Position numbers and translations under genes: made by a program
Shown here: positions 48,216 to 59,270 of the stretch, piece after piece
Numbering within the stretch: position 1 is the first letter of the stretch
Layout of the letters: every line of letters begins with the position of its first letter
Assembly (NCBI GenBank): GCA_963556195.1
Contig: OY744517.1
Coordinates: 145,463,882 to 145,527,881 of the forward strand
DNA length: 64,000 bases
Origin: Sepiola atlantica
Taxonomy: Eukaryota > Mollusca > Cephalopoda > Sepiida > Sepiolidae
Direction: 5' to 3'
Notes under the pieces: model-generated
Database searches by the model: none
What the model was told of the DNA's origin: nothing
The model's input: the letters and a program-made list of their open reading frames with translations, nothing else

Positions 48216-48333
48216 GTGTGTGTTTATGCAAATGTTGTTAAACACAACAGAATTTTGCTTTCTATTTCTTTTAATTTTTCTAATAATCTTTTTAGTTTCA
48301 AAATCAAAAAGATTAATAAATGTTCCATATGTA

Positions 48334-48375
48334 TCACGAGTACTTTCGATTCTTCGTCAGATTATCTTCAGATGA
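48334..48375 (-). ncRNA. Hammerhead ribozyme-like motif H2
   Basis: Minus strand: stem I TCAT/GTGA; CTGAAGA (48371-48365); 17-nt stem II region, poorly paired; GAA; palindromic stem III AGTACT (48344-48339); cleavage base C (48338). Same family as H3 and H4. Confidence 0.42.
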
Positions 48376-48704
48376 CAAAAACAATTAACAAAATGCTGGA
48401 GAAAACAGAAAATTTCAAAACAACAACGAGGCCGTTTCGTGCTAGGTCGTTAAACGGAAACAACTAAACGGTGCTAGTTTCAGATAGGAGCTTTAAAAAT
48501 TATGTTCCGGGAGAGCAAAAGAATTAGCGTCCCAGAATAAATTGTAACTACGTTAAACATTTAAAAAATATTTTTACTAGTTTCGTATCTAATGTTATTT
48601 ATTGTGGACTTGTTGTTGATGTTTAAAAATCTGCCATGCAGCGTTCTCTGTTGTTGTTTTAAAATTCTCTTCCTTTTTCTCTGGTTTTTTGTTAATTGTT
48701 TTTG

Positions 48705-48746
48705 TAGCCTGAAGATGATTCGTCGAAAAATCGAAAATACTCGTGA
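48705..48746 (+). ncRNA. Hammerhead ribozyme-like motif H3
   Basis: CTGAAGA (48709-48715); stem II GATTC with AAATC partly paired; GAA (48733-48735); stem III AATACT, with one mismatch to a palindrome; C (48742). Stem I is weak. Probably a decayed copy. Confidence 0.35.
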
Positions 48747-49065
48747 AACGTATGGAACATATAGTAATCTTTTGGTTGAGAAACTAAAAAGATTATAAGA
48801 ATATTAAAAAATAAATAAAAGTATAATTAAGCTGAGGAATTATGTTGTGTTTACTGCGAGATAAAGAAGTAAATTAAGTATATAATATCCCATTTTAAAC
48901 TTTAATATAAACACAATCTAAAAATAATTTTAAAAAAATATATATATGTACACATACACCTTTCAAATATAATAAATATCACTTAAATATACAATTATAA
49001 AAAGAGAGCTACATAGGAATGCAGAATATCTACCACCATGAAAAACAGTATACACCATACGCCTG

Positions 49066-49069
<4 letters not shown>

Positions 49070-49128
<59 letters not shown>
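49070..49128. repeat. (TA)n tract
   Basis: Pure TA followed by T-run. Confidence 0.97.
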
Positions 49129-49140
<12 letters not shown>

Positions 49141-49329
49141 CAAAAAAAAAAGAAAAGTAAAATGCAGTTTAAATTCCCAGAGAAACTAACTAAATCCAAG
49201 ATATTGCAGACTTAACATTCGTTGGAAAATTAATAAATAAAAAAATATAAGTAAATAAAAAAATAAAAGGGGGGGGGGGTAAGTATCTAAGAGTGAAACA
49301 AAAACAGGAGACCTTAAGCGTCTAATATC

Positions 49330-49450
49330 AACATGGGGATCATCAGCTGTTTACCATGTAACTGTTTCGGAGATTTAAAAACAGGACACTTATAATATTC
49401 ATGGCTCTCCAATGGTACTGATTACACTACCATTTCCCCAATAATCAAGT
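49330..49450 (+). repeat. Interspersed repeat (partner at 40960-41100)
   Basis: Same ordered motifs as the partner; see there. Confidence 0.5.
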
Positions 49451-49499
49451 GTCGAAATAATTCAGCTTAAAATTTCACAAATATATACATACATAAATA

Positions 49500-49500
<1 letters not shown>

Positions 49501-49533
<33 letters not shown>

Positions 49534-49640
49534 TAATAATAATAATAATAATATATTACCCTCAAGACTACCGTATGATATGATAATTTGCATATCAAAT
49601 AACATTAATTATAACAATAATAATAACAATAATAATAATA

Positions 49641-49682
<42 letters not shown>
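49501..49682. repeat. (AAT)n microsatellites
   Basis: Two blocks (49501-49552 and 49610-49682) of AAT/TAA triplets separated by about 60 bp. Confidence 0.93.
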
Positions 49683-49810
49683 ATCTAAACACTACACCCA
49701 AGAACCATTCTGCAATATGTAGCTAGCAATAAAATTATATAGGAATTAATGTATATTTATGTATATATATATAGTTTGAAAAGGCACACATTGAAAACGT
49801 TGCGGAAATG

Positions 49811-50038
49811 GCAATAATAAGTAGAATATTTAAAAAAAAATATTTTGAAAACCTGAACAACGCAAATTATATATGTTTTTTAAATAAATTATTTATTTAC
49901 TTTAAAAACATTTTTTTTTAAACTTAAAAGTTAAAAAAAATGTTTTTAAAGTAAATAAATAATTTATTTAAAAAACATAAATAATTTGCGTTGTCCAGGT
50001 TTTCAAAATATTAAAAAAAATATTCTCCTTATTATTGT
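49811..50038. repeat. Near-perfect palindrome, about 228 bp
   Basis: The centre is AACTTAAAAGTT at about 49921-49932. Arms of roughly 110 bp match with few differences, including atttgcgttgt against acaacgcaaat and gcaataataag against cttattattg. The right arm ends at a (TA)n-rich region. Confidence 0.85.
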
Positions 50039-50068
50039 ATATATATATATGTATATATAATATATATG

Positions 50069-50124
<56 letters not shown>

Positions 50125-50128
50125 ATAA

Positions 50129-50171
<43 letters not shown>

Positions 50172-50250
50172 GTATATAATATATATATATAATATATGTA
50201 TATATATATATGTATATATATATAATATATATATATATATAATATATATG
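50036..50250. repeat. Complex (TA)n/TATG tract
   Basis: TA interspersed with TATG steps over about 215 bp. Confidence 0.95.
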
Positions 50251-50310
50251 TAAATTCATCAGGACAGGATATTGCCCGTGCTATCACATGTTTTCTGTTA
50301 AAAATATCTA

Positions 50311-51499
50311 ACACCTCACTCAATGAGTCTCGTGACTGACAAATAGATGGCGCCACTAATAAAACATCTTTACGATACTTATAAACTACTATCCTTAGAA
50401 TTTAAAGATTTTGAGATTTTCAGGTTACAAATTACAGTAAAATTGAAACTACTGTTGAACATTTTGAAAACAATGGAAAAATCTGCATCTTGTGTGTATA
50501 TTAACCATTGTTTTCTGAAGCAAAAATACTGTCCAAACAAAGCAATGGCATTATAAGTCTTATTTGGACTCTGGACCGTCTGGAACAACTGTAAAAAAGT
50601 GGTATGCTGCCTTTAAATGCGGCTGTACAGAAAAAAATTGATGTTGAACGCTCAGGGAGCCCAAATTCGGCAGTGGTGCCAGAATAAAAAAATGAAAATA
50701 TCCACGAACTCGTTTTGACTGATCGTTATCTGGAGTTGCGTAGGATAGAAAGCAGTTTATTCATTACTTTTCATGAACATTTATCCATGAGAAAGCTGTG
50801 TTCAAAGTTGGTGCTCCGTTTGATTATAATCGATCAAAAACAACAGCACGTTGTTTGCAATTGTTTCAACGCAACAAAAATTATTTTTTTTGCGTCAATA
50901 TATGACAATGGATGTAACATGCGCCCACAACTTTACTTTAGGCTCAAATTCACAGACAGCAGCAGGTGAAAGCCGTCTAAATCGACCAAAGACGCAAACA
51001 TCAACCCTGTATTTTGGGAGTTTGGGATGCGAAAGGTATTTTGTTCATCGATTACTTTAAGAAAGGAAGAACCATTATTAGCGAATATTAAAAAATAACC
51101 ACAAATAAAGAATAAAAAGTGCTCTTTCACCAAGACAATGCACCATGTCACAAGTCGATCGCAACGATGGAAAAACTACATGAATTGCACTTTGAATTGC
51201 TTCCACGCCCACCATTTTTTCCAGACTTGGCCCAGCGACTATTGGCTGTTTGCAGACCTCAAAATTATGCTACAGAGAAATAAATTTGACTCTAATTAAG
51301 AAATTATATAAGAAAACTGAGGCGTATTTTGAGGCAAAAAAGAAGTCATTCTACAAAAAAGCATCGAATTGTGAGAGAAACGTTCGAATCGGTGTATCAC
51401 TCTAGAAGCCGACTATGTTGATGAATAAAGTCGAATTTTACTTAAAAGTTAGTGCTTAGTGCTTTATAAGGTTGACCCTGGCCATACTGAGTGGTGTGT
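50311..51499 (+). pseudogene. Mariner transposase pseudogene, copy A
   Basis: TIRs: acacctcactca at the left and, on the minus strand, acacaccactca at the right, with TA at both borders (50309-50310 and 51500-51501). The ORF opens at ATG 50473 (MEKSASCVYINHCFLKQKYC) and breaks repeatedly. Recognisable pieces are FLRQYMTMD (first catalytic Asp), AAGESRLNRPKTQTS, FHQDNAPCH (second Asp), and LHELHFELLPRPPFFPDLA (third region, frameshifted). Length of about 1.2 kb is usual for mariner. Inactive; same family as 63278-64000. Confidence 0.85.
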
Positions 51500-51501
51500 T
51501 A

Positions 51502-51905
51502 TCTATTATTATACAAAAGCTGAATTAATCAACGTTTGATTTCTTAAGGGTTTCTGTCCTATATATTTAAATCACACAAAATAGATGCTATAATATTCCT
51601 CAGTTTTGGGGATTTGATTATGTTTGAATAAATTTCCATTTAAAGTGTTCTAATTAGTCGCAATTTGCAATTAACTCACCACGTGATCAATCTCTTACTA
51701 AGTTTCTATTCATCTACCCAACTCTCTATCACTGAATGTCGTTTGACCTCCCCCCCACCCCGCTATTGTTTTCGTCATTCTCTTCTGGTTTATTAACAAT
51801 CGAAGGTAATAAAAAGAGGAATGAATAAAATGTTTAGAATAGTCCATTATAAACAAGAATGAAGATCACCAGAGATCGTAATATTATTCAAGCTGTAACT
51901 GTAGT
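51502..51905. other. No recognisable feature
   Basis: AT-rich sequence. Confidence 0.35.
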
Positions 51906-51909
51906 GAGA

Positions 51910-52100
51910 AAGAGAGAGAGAGAGGGGGGGAAGAGGGGAAGAGGGAGGAAGGAGAGAAATAAAGAGAGAGGGAGAGAGAGAAATAAAGAAAGAGGGAGAG
52001 ATAGAAATAAAGAGAGAGTGGGAGAGAGAGAAATAAAGAGAGAGAAAGAGAGAGAAAGAGAAATAAAGAGACGGGGAAAAAGAAATAAAGAGAGAGGGTA
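51910..52100 (+). repeat. GA-rich minisatellite
   Basis: agagagaaataaagagagag-type unit repeated about six times. Confidence 0.9.
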
Positions 52101-52243
52101 GATATAACGATAAGAAAGGGACTAATTTTGAATTTTATCTTTTCATATTAAATTTTTAACTGACTGCAAACTAGCTTTTCCTGATTAAAATAATCTAACC
52201 TGAGCTCTATGGATGACTGAACGGGTCACATTTTATTTTACTA

Positions 52244-52332
<89 letters not shown>
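52244..52332. repeat. (TA)n-(GT)n tract
   Basis: About 59 bp TA then GT. Confidence 0.97.
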
Positions 52333-52335
<3 letters not shown>

Positions 52336-52339
52336 ATGT

Positions 52340-54085
52340 GCATGTTTACGTTGTTTTTTTCGAGAAAAGTAAGACAGTCGTTTATTCGACGGATAAGTTG
52401 CACTAATTCGGAATGCGGTCTTGAAGCACCCTGCCACCCCGCCTCGAGCAAGCGTTTAAATGTCAATAAATGGTCTGGAATCGTTGGTAGAAGAGTTCAT
52501 GCGAATGAATGATAAGAAATCCAAACAGTCATTTCTTTTATAAATGGCAGTAGTCTGTGAGAGAACGAAAGAAAGGGTCATAAACCAGGATTTAGGGGTA
52601 AAATGGCTGAATATATATCTTCACAAAACACTCATTTTTATTATAATGAAAAAAAAAAATCGGAGTAAGATATAATCTGCATCTTTTATATCATTCGAAC
52701 TACTATTCTCATCTTGGTTGTTTTTTCCACAACGTTTCGGCCGATGAAACCTCTGACTCATTTCACTCTAAATAGTTTAGGAAACTCAGAAAAGTATTAA
52801 CCTGTAATGTTTTTGATCACATGGATTTCGCATAATTTAGCAAACTGAAATAGGAATTAATTTGTAGTGAGTTTAAACACATACATTTAGAAGCAGTACT
52901 TACTTTTTACTGGAAGCCGATAATAAATTTACTTTATTTAAGTTAAAATTCATTAAAGTTCATTTGTTCAAGTTTAATTCAAGAAATTTATGATATATCT
53001 TGTTGAAGATATAATGACAAATAACCCGGTTTATTTCCGGATGTATATATTTTGTACATACAAGATATGTTAACAGAATACAGAATATGTAATAGGACAG
53101 ATCGACTAGAGAATACGTAAGACAGAATGTTAAGACTTCATGTGTCTTAACTTGAATGTCTTGACTGCTCGCTGTAGTCGTACTTATAGTCCGACGAGTC
53201 CATCTATTTCGTGAATGGGAAAGTCAGGTTATCTCATCACATCAATTTATAAATTAAAAAATAACATTAATCAATAATGTTAAATTTTTGCACAGTAATT
53301 TAAATGCATTTTCCGTTTTGGACTACCACTCATTAGGAACACACACAGCAGTTGGTCAAAACTATAACAAATGATGTCGATTAGCCAATCACAACACGTC
53401 TGACAAATATCCAAGCAAGAATCAGTGCATACAAAAATAAGTCTCTTATTAAATAAAATTCGATTTTTAATTTATTACACTGGGAGGATTTCTGAGTATG
53501 AGAGAAGATTTCCTCTCTCTTGTTCTAAAATATGACTAATTAAAATAAAAATATCGATACGATTTAATATGTAAGCAATGCAATTTATTGGAAATACAAG
53601 TTATTTAAGAACACAGCCAGATATTTGCCATAAATAACTGGCAAATCAAAACTTTATATTTAAAAAGTACTAAACTTTATGATCTGACCAATTTGGCTAG
53701 CTTTACTTTATATATAAGATTAACTGAGGAAAATGAAATAAAAATAAAAACAAACTTGAAATAGTCTAGTACGATGAAAGAAAATGAGCAACTTTCATCT
53801 CGGGTAAACAAATGGAAAATTGACATTAGTTTAGGTAAACAAACTTATTGAAAATACATTGTTTTGAAAAAAGAATAGAAATCACAAATATTTTCAAATA
53901 TATTTACTAAACTGTTAATAAACATAAAAGCAAGAGAAAGCTTTTGTGACTTATAGTTTAGAAAAAATAAAATTGACAGTTTTTTGGAGGAGACAGATTC
54001 AAAGCAAAACCTGTGTATATTCGAAGTGTGGAGAGTCGAAATGCTCGCGACCAATAATAAATAGGATTTCTTTGTTTATTTATTT
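52340..54085. other. No recognisable gene; ribozyme-like relic near 52760
   Basis: Unique-looking AT-rich DNA. On the minus strand near 52775-52740 a segment cggccgaaacgttgtgg resembles the 3' half of a hammerhead (GAA + ACGT + T), but its CTGANGA box is lost. Confidence 0.35.
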
Positions 54086-54091
54086 AGCTAA

Positions 54092-54092
<1 letters not shown>

Positions 54093-54172
<80 letters not shown>
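54093..54172. repeat. (TA)n tract, 80 bp
   Basis: Pure TA at the 3' side of the minus-strand LINE fragment. Confidence 0.97.
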
Positions 54173-54173
<1 letters not shown>

Positions 54174-54680
54174 CATAGTTCACACCAAACAAGGCAGACC
54201 GCCACTGTAGACGTAAGCAAAAAGTGAGAGTTTTTTTCTTGGGGGGGGGGGGGCAACCTAAATTCGGAACTGTGCACATTAGTTTACATTAGTTTTAAAT
54301 TTCAGCATGTCAGTACCGTCAGAAAAAAACAGGGAGCAGGGGGAGTTCCAGAATCTAGCAACACGAGGAAATAAGCTTTTGGAGTAGAAAGCTCTTCGGC
54401 ATCTGGGGACCTCCACAGTGAATGGATGGAATTTGGCAGATTGTCGAGTTTGTCTAGTGAATTTACGTCGTTGGGGCACCAGAGCAGCAAGTTCATCAGA
54501 GCACAATCCATTGAAATACTTGTAAAACAAGCACAAGGAAGCAGCACTGCGGTGGTGGGATAGGGGCTGGAGATTGGTGGATAGTGAGGGACCTATTAAG
54601 TTGGCGACTCTTTTTTGTACCTTTGTCTAAGAGGGAGATACTAGTATGGGGCAACAATACTCCATGCATGGCAGATAGTG
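54173..54680 (-). pseudogene. LINE 3' fragment (RT C-terminus), minus
   Basis: Open minus-strand frame 54536-54279 reads CLFYKYFNGLCSDELAALVP, continues with RRKFTRQTRQSAKFHPF, VPRCRRAFYSKSLFPRVARF and KFKTNVNK. This is the conserved C-terminal tail of a large class of non-LTR elements (consensus-like SLFYRYFHG.CS.EL...FFPRTARLWN). Just upstream, ANLIGPSLSTNLQPLSHHR is in frame, but a frameshift precedes it. 5'-truncated, with a 3' UTR ending at (TA)n. Confidence 0.75.
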
Positions 54681-54681
54681 G

Positions 54682-54682
<1 letters not shown>

Positions 54683-54745
<63 letters not shown>
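54683..54745. repeat. (TA)n tract
   Basis: Borders the LINE fragment on its 5' side. Confidence 0.97.
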
Positions 54746-54748
<3 letters not shown>

Positions 54749-54903
54749 GTATTTGGGCAGCATTTTCTATTTTATGCAAAAATTGTTAAAAATTATAGAA
54801 TTCGTCTGTTTAATTATATCTTTTTTATTTTCAATTTTTTCGATGGTCTTCTTTGTATTAAAATAAAAAAAATCAATAAATGTTTCATAGGTTTCCCAGG
54901 TTT

Positions 54904-54943
54904 CACAAACGTTTTCGATTCTTCGTCGAATCATCCTCAGGTG
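54904..54943 (-). ncRNA. Hammerhead ribozyme-like motif H4
   Basis: Minus strand: stem I CAC/GTG; CTGAGGA (54940-54934); stem II GATTC/GAATC perfect 5 bp with loop GACGAA after one unpaired T; GAA (54916-54914); palindromic stem III AACGTT (54913-54908); cleavage base T (54907), an allowed H. Sequence downstream is homologous to that around H2 and H3. Confidence 0.5.
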
Positions 54944-54962
54944 TCAAAAGCAAATGAACAAA

Positions 54963-54976
<14 letters not shown>

Positions 54977-55023
<47 letters not shown>
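54977..55023. repeat. (TA)n tract
   Basis: Borders the foldback element at 55028. Confidence 0.97.
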
Positions 55024-55025
<2 letters not shown>

Positions 55026-55027
55026 TT

Positions 55028-55334
55028 TGTTTTAACTACAAGCGGAATTTTAGTCTCCGGAAATTTGGTCTCGAGAGCTCTTTCGTCCAACATCTCATCA
55101 GGAGAAATTGTTGGAATACAAAATGTAAAACAAAATTTACGAGAAAGAGCAAGAAAAGAGGAAATTAATTGCCGATGAGAATAAGCGTTTAAAATCTCAT
55201 CGGCATTCAATTTCCCCATTCTTGCTCTTTCTCGTAAATTCTATTTTACATTTTGTATTCCAACGATTTCTCCTGACAAAAGAGCTCTCGAGACCAAATT
55301 TTCAAAAACTAAAATTCCGCTTTTATTTAAAACA
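55028..55334. mobile_element. Foldback element, about 145-bp arms
   Basis: The left arm begins tgttttaactacaagcgga and the right arm ends tccgcttttatttaaaaca. Inner parts match over ttgctctttctcgtaaat and gatgagattt/aaaatctcatc. The left arm has the hammerhead-like motif H5, while the right arm lacks about 14 nt of its core. Confidence 0.8.
55069..55105 (-). ncRNA. Hammerhead ribozyme-like motif H5
   Basis: Minus strand: stem I TCTC/GAGA; canonical CTGATGA (55101-55095); 10-nt stem II region GATGTTGGAC with poor pairing; GAA (55084-55082); palindromic stem III AGAGCTCT (55081-55074); cleavage base C (55073). Confidence 0.45.
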
Positions 55335-55830
55335 ATTTATAAATGTTGTACTTCGAAACATATGTATATATATATAGCTATATATATATATATAACTTTA
55401 TTTTAGTTTACACAAAAGTTTATGTTGTAGCTCAATAGTGTACGACTTAATTTAACACCATGTAAAACTTAGTTATTCAGGGATCGACATTCCATATATC
55501 ATTCAAAAACATTTTTATTTACAAATAATTAGTTTTGTCCATTTTATTGGATGTATTTAATTTTTTTCAGCCTTACTGGAGAATTTTTAATACACTGATG
55601 AAGCCTCCTCATAAAAATCAGTGATATTTTTTATAACATAAAAATACATATTCTTGAGATGGGCAGAAACAATTGTTTGTAAATAAAAGTGTTTTTGAAG
55701 GATATGTGGAATGTTGTTTGCTTAATAACTTAGGTTTTACATAATGTTATATATATATATATATATATATAAAAAAATTAGGAAAGTTCATTTTATAAAG
55801 CATCTTTTGAAAGTTAATATAAATATAGAG

Positions 55831-56076
55831 GCAAAAATGCCTTCAAAAACCATGTATTAGATGCGAGTAATTGAATCAAAATAAAAATTAAAATATTTCG
55901 AATTATTTATCAAAATATTTCGAAATACCTTCCGTTTTTTTTTTTCTTCATCTTGATTTTTTTTTAGCTAATATTTCGCTTGATAAAAACAAGCTTCGAC
56001 AGAGCCAAGACAAATAAAGGTATAACCTTTTTTTAATTACTCGCATCTAATACATGGTTTTTTGAAGGCATTTTTG

Positions 56077-56081
<5 letters not shown>
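55831..56081. mobile_element. MITE-like element with 46-bp inverted repeats
   Basis: Left gaggcaaaaatgccttcaaa...gcgagtaatt, right aattactcgcatctaataca...tttgcctc. One length difference (A5 versus T6) separates them. It lies directly against (CT)n on the right; the interior is AT-rich and non-coding. Confidence 0.78.

Positions 56082-56167
<86 letters not shown>
56079..56167. repeat. (CT)n-(TA)n compound tract
   Basis: About 44 bp CT then about 44 bp TA, like 31695-31806. Confidence 0.97.
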
Positions 56168-56170
<3 letters not shown>

Positions 56171-56577
56171 GCAATCCAACAAAAGATATAAGCGTCAACT
56201 AATATCTTATAATTAGTGAAACATCCGGATAAACGGGTTTTCTAATTAAACAACGAACTTTGATTTGACTTGGGTTGCACATTTCGGGATTTTGGAACTT
56301 TGATTGGACTTTCTATATTATTTGATTTATTTATCATTAACATTGAATATTGACACATTTCGGGACTGGATAACTTTGTCAGCCCCTTCAATTACACGTA
56401 TTTGGACTGCTGTTTGTAACTTGGAGTAATGTCTTTCATGATTATCCTTCTCAATATGTATGACCTGGATGGACTGTATGGATTCAACAAAAAGTATGTT
56501 TTTGGGTTGATATGTTTGATGTTATGTATTTTTATGTATTTGTGTATATAATTTTATATATTTTCAAAGCGTAATTT

Positions 56578-56728
56578 TATTACCTGTAGTAGTATAACTG
56601 CGGTAATGGTCCTCTGAAGAGAAGAATTATCTTTGAAAACTCATGAGCTAAGGACTTAAGGATACTTTGCTTGAACTTTGAATTCTAATAAAATTTGATT
56701 GACACCTTATTTTATTACTTCATTTTAT

Positions 56729-56735
<7 letters not shown>
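56578..56735 (+). repeat. Retroposon 3'-end-like repeat ending in (TA)n, copy 2
   Basis: Partner of 30069-30221; also carries AATAAA and ends at (TA)n 56736-56808. Confidence 0.75.

Positions 56736-56808
<73 letters not shown>
56736..56808. repeat. (TA)n tract
   Basis: Pure TA, about 73 bp. Confidence 0.97.
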
Positions 56809-56810
<2 letters not shown>

Positions 56811-56984
56811 CCCCCTTTACTAAGGCTGGGCACTCTGAGTGAATTTAATAACAAGCAGTACTACTAGCTTCATTGCGAGATTCAACACGATTTGTTGTTG
56901 TTTATCACTCTTCGCTGCTTGCTGTAAATGCGGGTATTTACGACTTAGTTAAATTCCTCCTAACTTCCAAGCTAATTTGTAGTG

Positions 56985-57130
56985 GCCAACAGGTAAGTCT
57001 CTTGACTGCGAATTAGTGGCGATTTGTGATTGCAGTTCGCGCCCGCCGTCCGTCGGGAATAAGCTTCCTGCACTGAAGATTGCGTAAGCATGAAACATCG
57101 ATGTCTGTAGGTAATAAATAATTAATATTT
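56985..57130 (+). repeat. tRNA-like head plus hammerhead unit
   Basis: A segment ctcttgactgcgaattag...gattgcagttcgcgcccgcc resembles the 3' two thirds of a tRNA-derived SINE head (gttcgcgcc as B box). It is followed within about 20 bp by the hammerhead-like motif H6. Confidence 0.45.
57067..57111 (+). ncRNA. Hammerhead ribozyme-like motif H6 (best candidate)
   Basis: Stem I CCTGCA (57067-57072) with TGTAGG (57106-57111), 6 bp including one G-U; core CTGAAGA (57073-57079); stem II TGC/GCA closed by a GTAA (GNRA-type) loop and flanked by a T-T mismatch; GAA (57092-57094); palindromic stem III ACATCGATGT (57095-57104); cleavage base C (57105). All invariant core positions of a type I hammerhead are present. 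The weak point is the non-canonical U-U at the base of stem II. Confidence 0.62.
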
Positions 57131-57134
57131 ATTT

Positions 57135-57770
57135 ATAAAATATAATATATATGTATATAAAATAGTGAACTACTTCACTTTAAATATAAAAGCATCTGTG
57201 AATATCTTTACAGGAACCGAGGTAGCTAAATTATTTTAGATACCCACACTATCGCTCATTCTAGACAACGTTGTATTAATTGTTTTTATTTGCCAGTAAA
57301 AATTACATCGACAGGCCAATGTCTTATTGTCAATTTTTTGCAAAAAATGTTTTTTTCATGGTGATTTCTATCAGTATCGTACAATTAACAATTCTATAGT
57401 ATTTTATTTATTTGCGAGTTGTTTGGATTTGCTTTTTTGAACTATATTAGTTTTTTCCAAAATATTATTTTTTGTTCCAATCAAAGAGAAGAAACTATTT
57501 ATGGAGGAATACAGAGTTACGTACATTTTTAAGATGACAGCAATTTGAAAATAATTCCCATCCGATCGAGAACAAATTTTTAACAGCAAGTTGCAAACAA
57601 AAACTGACCTAATCACAACTTTGCCCGAATTCGGATTATTTTTTAAATAGACGCTACCTTACAAAAGGGACGTAACTCTCTATTCGTCCATACTTCGATT
57701 TGATTGGAACAAAGAAAAAACTGGGAATAATTTAAAAAAAAAGAAGCAAACCAAACCAAATTGCAAATAA
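57135..57770. other. No recognisable gene
   Basis: AT-rich sequence with short ORFs. Confidence 0.35.
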
Positions 57771-57775
57771 ATGCA

Positions 57776-57806
57776 TTATCGGGCAACGCCGGAGAGGTAC
57801 AGCTAG
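57776..57806 (+). mobile_element. Helitron-like 3' end remnant
   Basis: atcgggcaacgccggagagg with a short CGG/CCG stem, then acagctag at 57799-57806. The next base is A, not T. No head was found upstream. Confidence 0.4.
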
Positions 57807-57996
57807 ATGTCGATATAAACATATTAATAAGTGTGGATTTTCTCTTGTGTCTGGGTGAAGTGGTTAACATAAACCAGTGGCACGGAAGCTTGTTTGTTAA
57901 TTCACATTAAAAAGCCAATGTGTGCATCGTTAAGAAGATAAGCTCCTAGCCATTTTCAGTAGTATGATCGTAAAAGAAAGGTCATTACAATGAATT

Positions 57997-57998
<2 letters not shown>

Positions 57999-58069
<71 letters not shown>
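57999..58069. repeat. (TA)n tract
   Basis: Pure TA, about 70 bp. Confidence 0.97.
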
Positions 58070-58070
<1 letters not shown>

Positions 58071-58159
58071 CTCAATGTATGTGTGTATGTGTGTGTGTTT
58101 GTATGTTCCCTATAAAAATAGATTAGAGAATAGATTTATATCTAGAGTGTATTCTTATG

Positions 58160-58460
58160 TCAAATTTACCGGGGAAGATAATGGAAGTGTTTCCGAATCT
58201 CTAAAGGAGCTATGATGGTATAACCTCCTTACAACTTAAAATATATCCTATTTTTATGAAATTTAAATCATATGTATAAAATTTTATAGGGAAGACAATG
58301 GAAGTGGTCCCGAATCTCTAAGTGCTCTTTTAACCTAAGTGAGCTATGTGACCAAACCTAATTTGAAACTTTTAATATATCCCATTTTGATATAAATCTA
58401 TATTACATGTATAAAATTCTCCGGGAAAAGTGATGGAAATGGTTTAAAATCTCAACGTTA
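58160..58460 (+). repeat. Three imperfect 125-bp repeats
   Basis: Copies near 58165, 58285 and 58415 share gggaagacaatggaagtggt-like cores followed by cgaatctcta; a fourth relative lies near 58935. Confidence 0.7.
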
Positions 58461-58583
58461 TACTCTATGTGCCGAATATCTACGTGTCCCCTTACCTTTA
58501 TATGACCCATAGGGACAGAAATCCCATAAAACTTCAAATACATATATCCATTTTTACTTGAATTTAATAGTCGACTTAACAAA

Positions 58584-58652
58584 TGTCTGAATTGTTTAGT
58601 TAGGAAAGTATCAGACTGAAAACATCGAGTGTACGGTTTCGATTCTGCCCCA
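58584..58652 (+). repeat. tRNA-like sequence (SINE head)
   Basis: attgtttagttaggaaagta (A-box side), tcagactgaaaacatc (anticodon region) and ggtttcgattctg (B box) follow tRNA order, but stems are imperfect. It is a pol III-type relic, not a functional tRNA. Confidence 0.5.
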
Positions 58653-58817
58653 CCCGCTTAATAAAGATTATATGAAATCAAAGAATTTTTTTTTCTTTTT
58701 TATACGATAAAATGTAAATGAAAAATTTTGGTATATTTAGCACGCAACGCATCTCCGCCTGTCTGCTTCTCTCTTTCTTTTTCGTTCTTCATCGCTTTCT
58801 AAGTACCTAGATATATA

Positions 58818-59191
58818 TCTATATATAATAAACAAGAGCACCTCGCTGTCTGTGTGCATGTATTTTGCTAAAAACTGAGAATACTCTGAAATGTACCTTA
58901 CATATTATTGTATTCACATGTACAATTTGCATGTAAACATAATGGAAGTTGTTTTGCGTCTCTAGCGGCCCCTTAAAAGAGCTAATGATACTTTTCTAAC
59001 ATTTTACACAATGAATTTAATCTATTTATAACCGTTAGGTTAAGGGTATTAACATATATCTGAATAGCTTAGTGGTTAAGATATCTAGCAGACAATATCA
59101 AGGTTGTTGTTATGGTAACCTCCTCTTAATATGATGCTGTATATGATGCTATTTCACGACACTCTAACCTGGGAAACGCCAGATAACCCTG

Positions 59192-59195
<4 letters not shown>
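58818..59195 (+). mobile_element. Small Helitron-like element, 378 bp
   Basis: Starts tctatatataataaac...gctgtctgtgtg, like the larger heads, and ends cctgggaaacgccagataac...ttaat, a diverged version of the hairpin-CTAGT end. A tagcttagtggttaag A-box-like stretch lies inside (about 59065). Confidence 0.5.

Positions 59196-59266
<71 letters not shown>
59196..59266. repeat. (TA)n tract
   Basis: Pure TA between the Helitron-like end and the SINE. Confidence 0.97.

Positions 59267-59270
<4 letters not shown>

Larger units (their letters stand above)
48231..48856. mobile_element. Large inverted repeat with a hammerhead-like core in each arm
   Basis: Left arm (about 48231-48385) and right arm (about 48695-48856) are inverted, diverged copies: gttaaacacaacagaatttt opposes ttatgttgtgttt. 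Each arm carries a hammerhead-like motif in opposite orientation. This arrangement fits inverted pseudo-LTRs of a Penelope-like element with nearly all coding sequence lost. Confidence 0.55.

Noticed and set aside
58584..58652. Functional tRNA gene
   Set aside because: Acceptor and anticodon stems do not pair well; better read as a SINE head relic.
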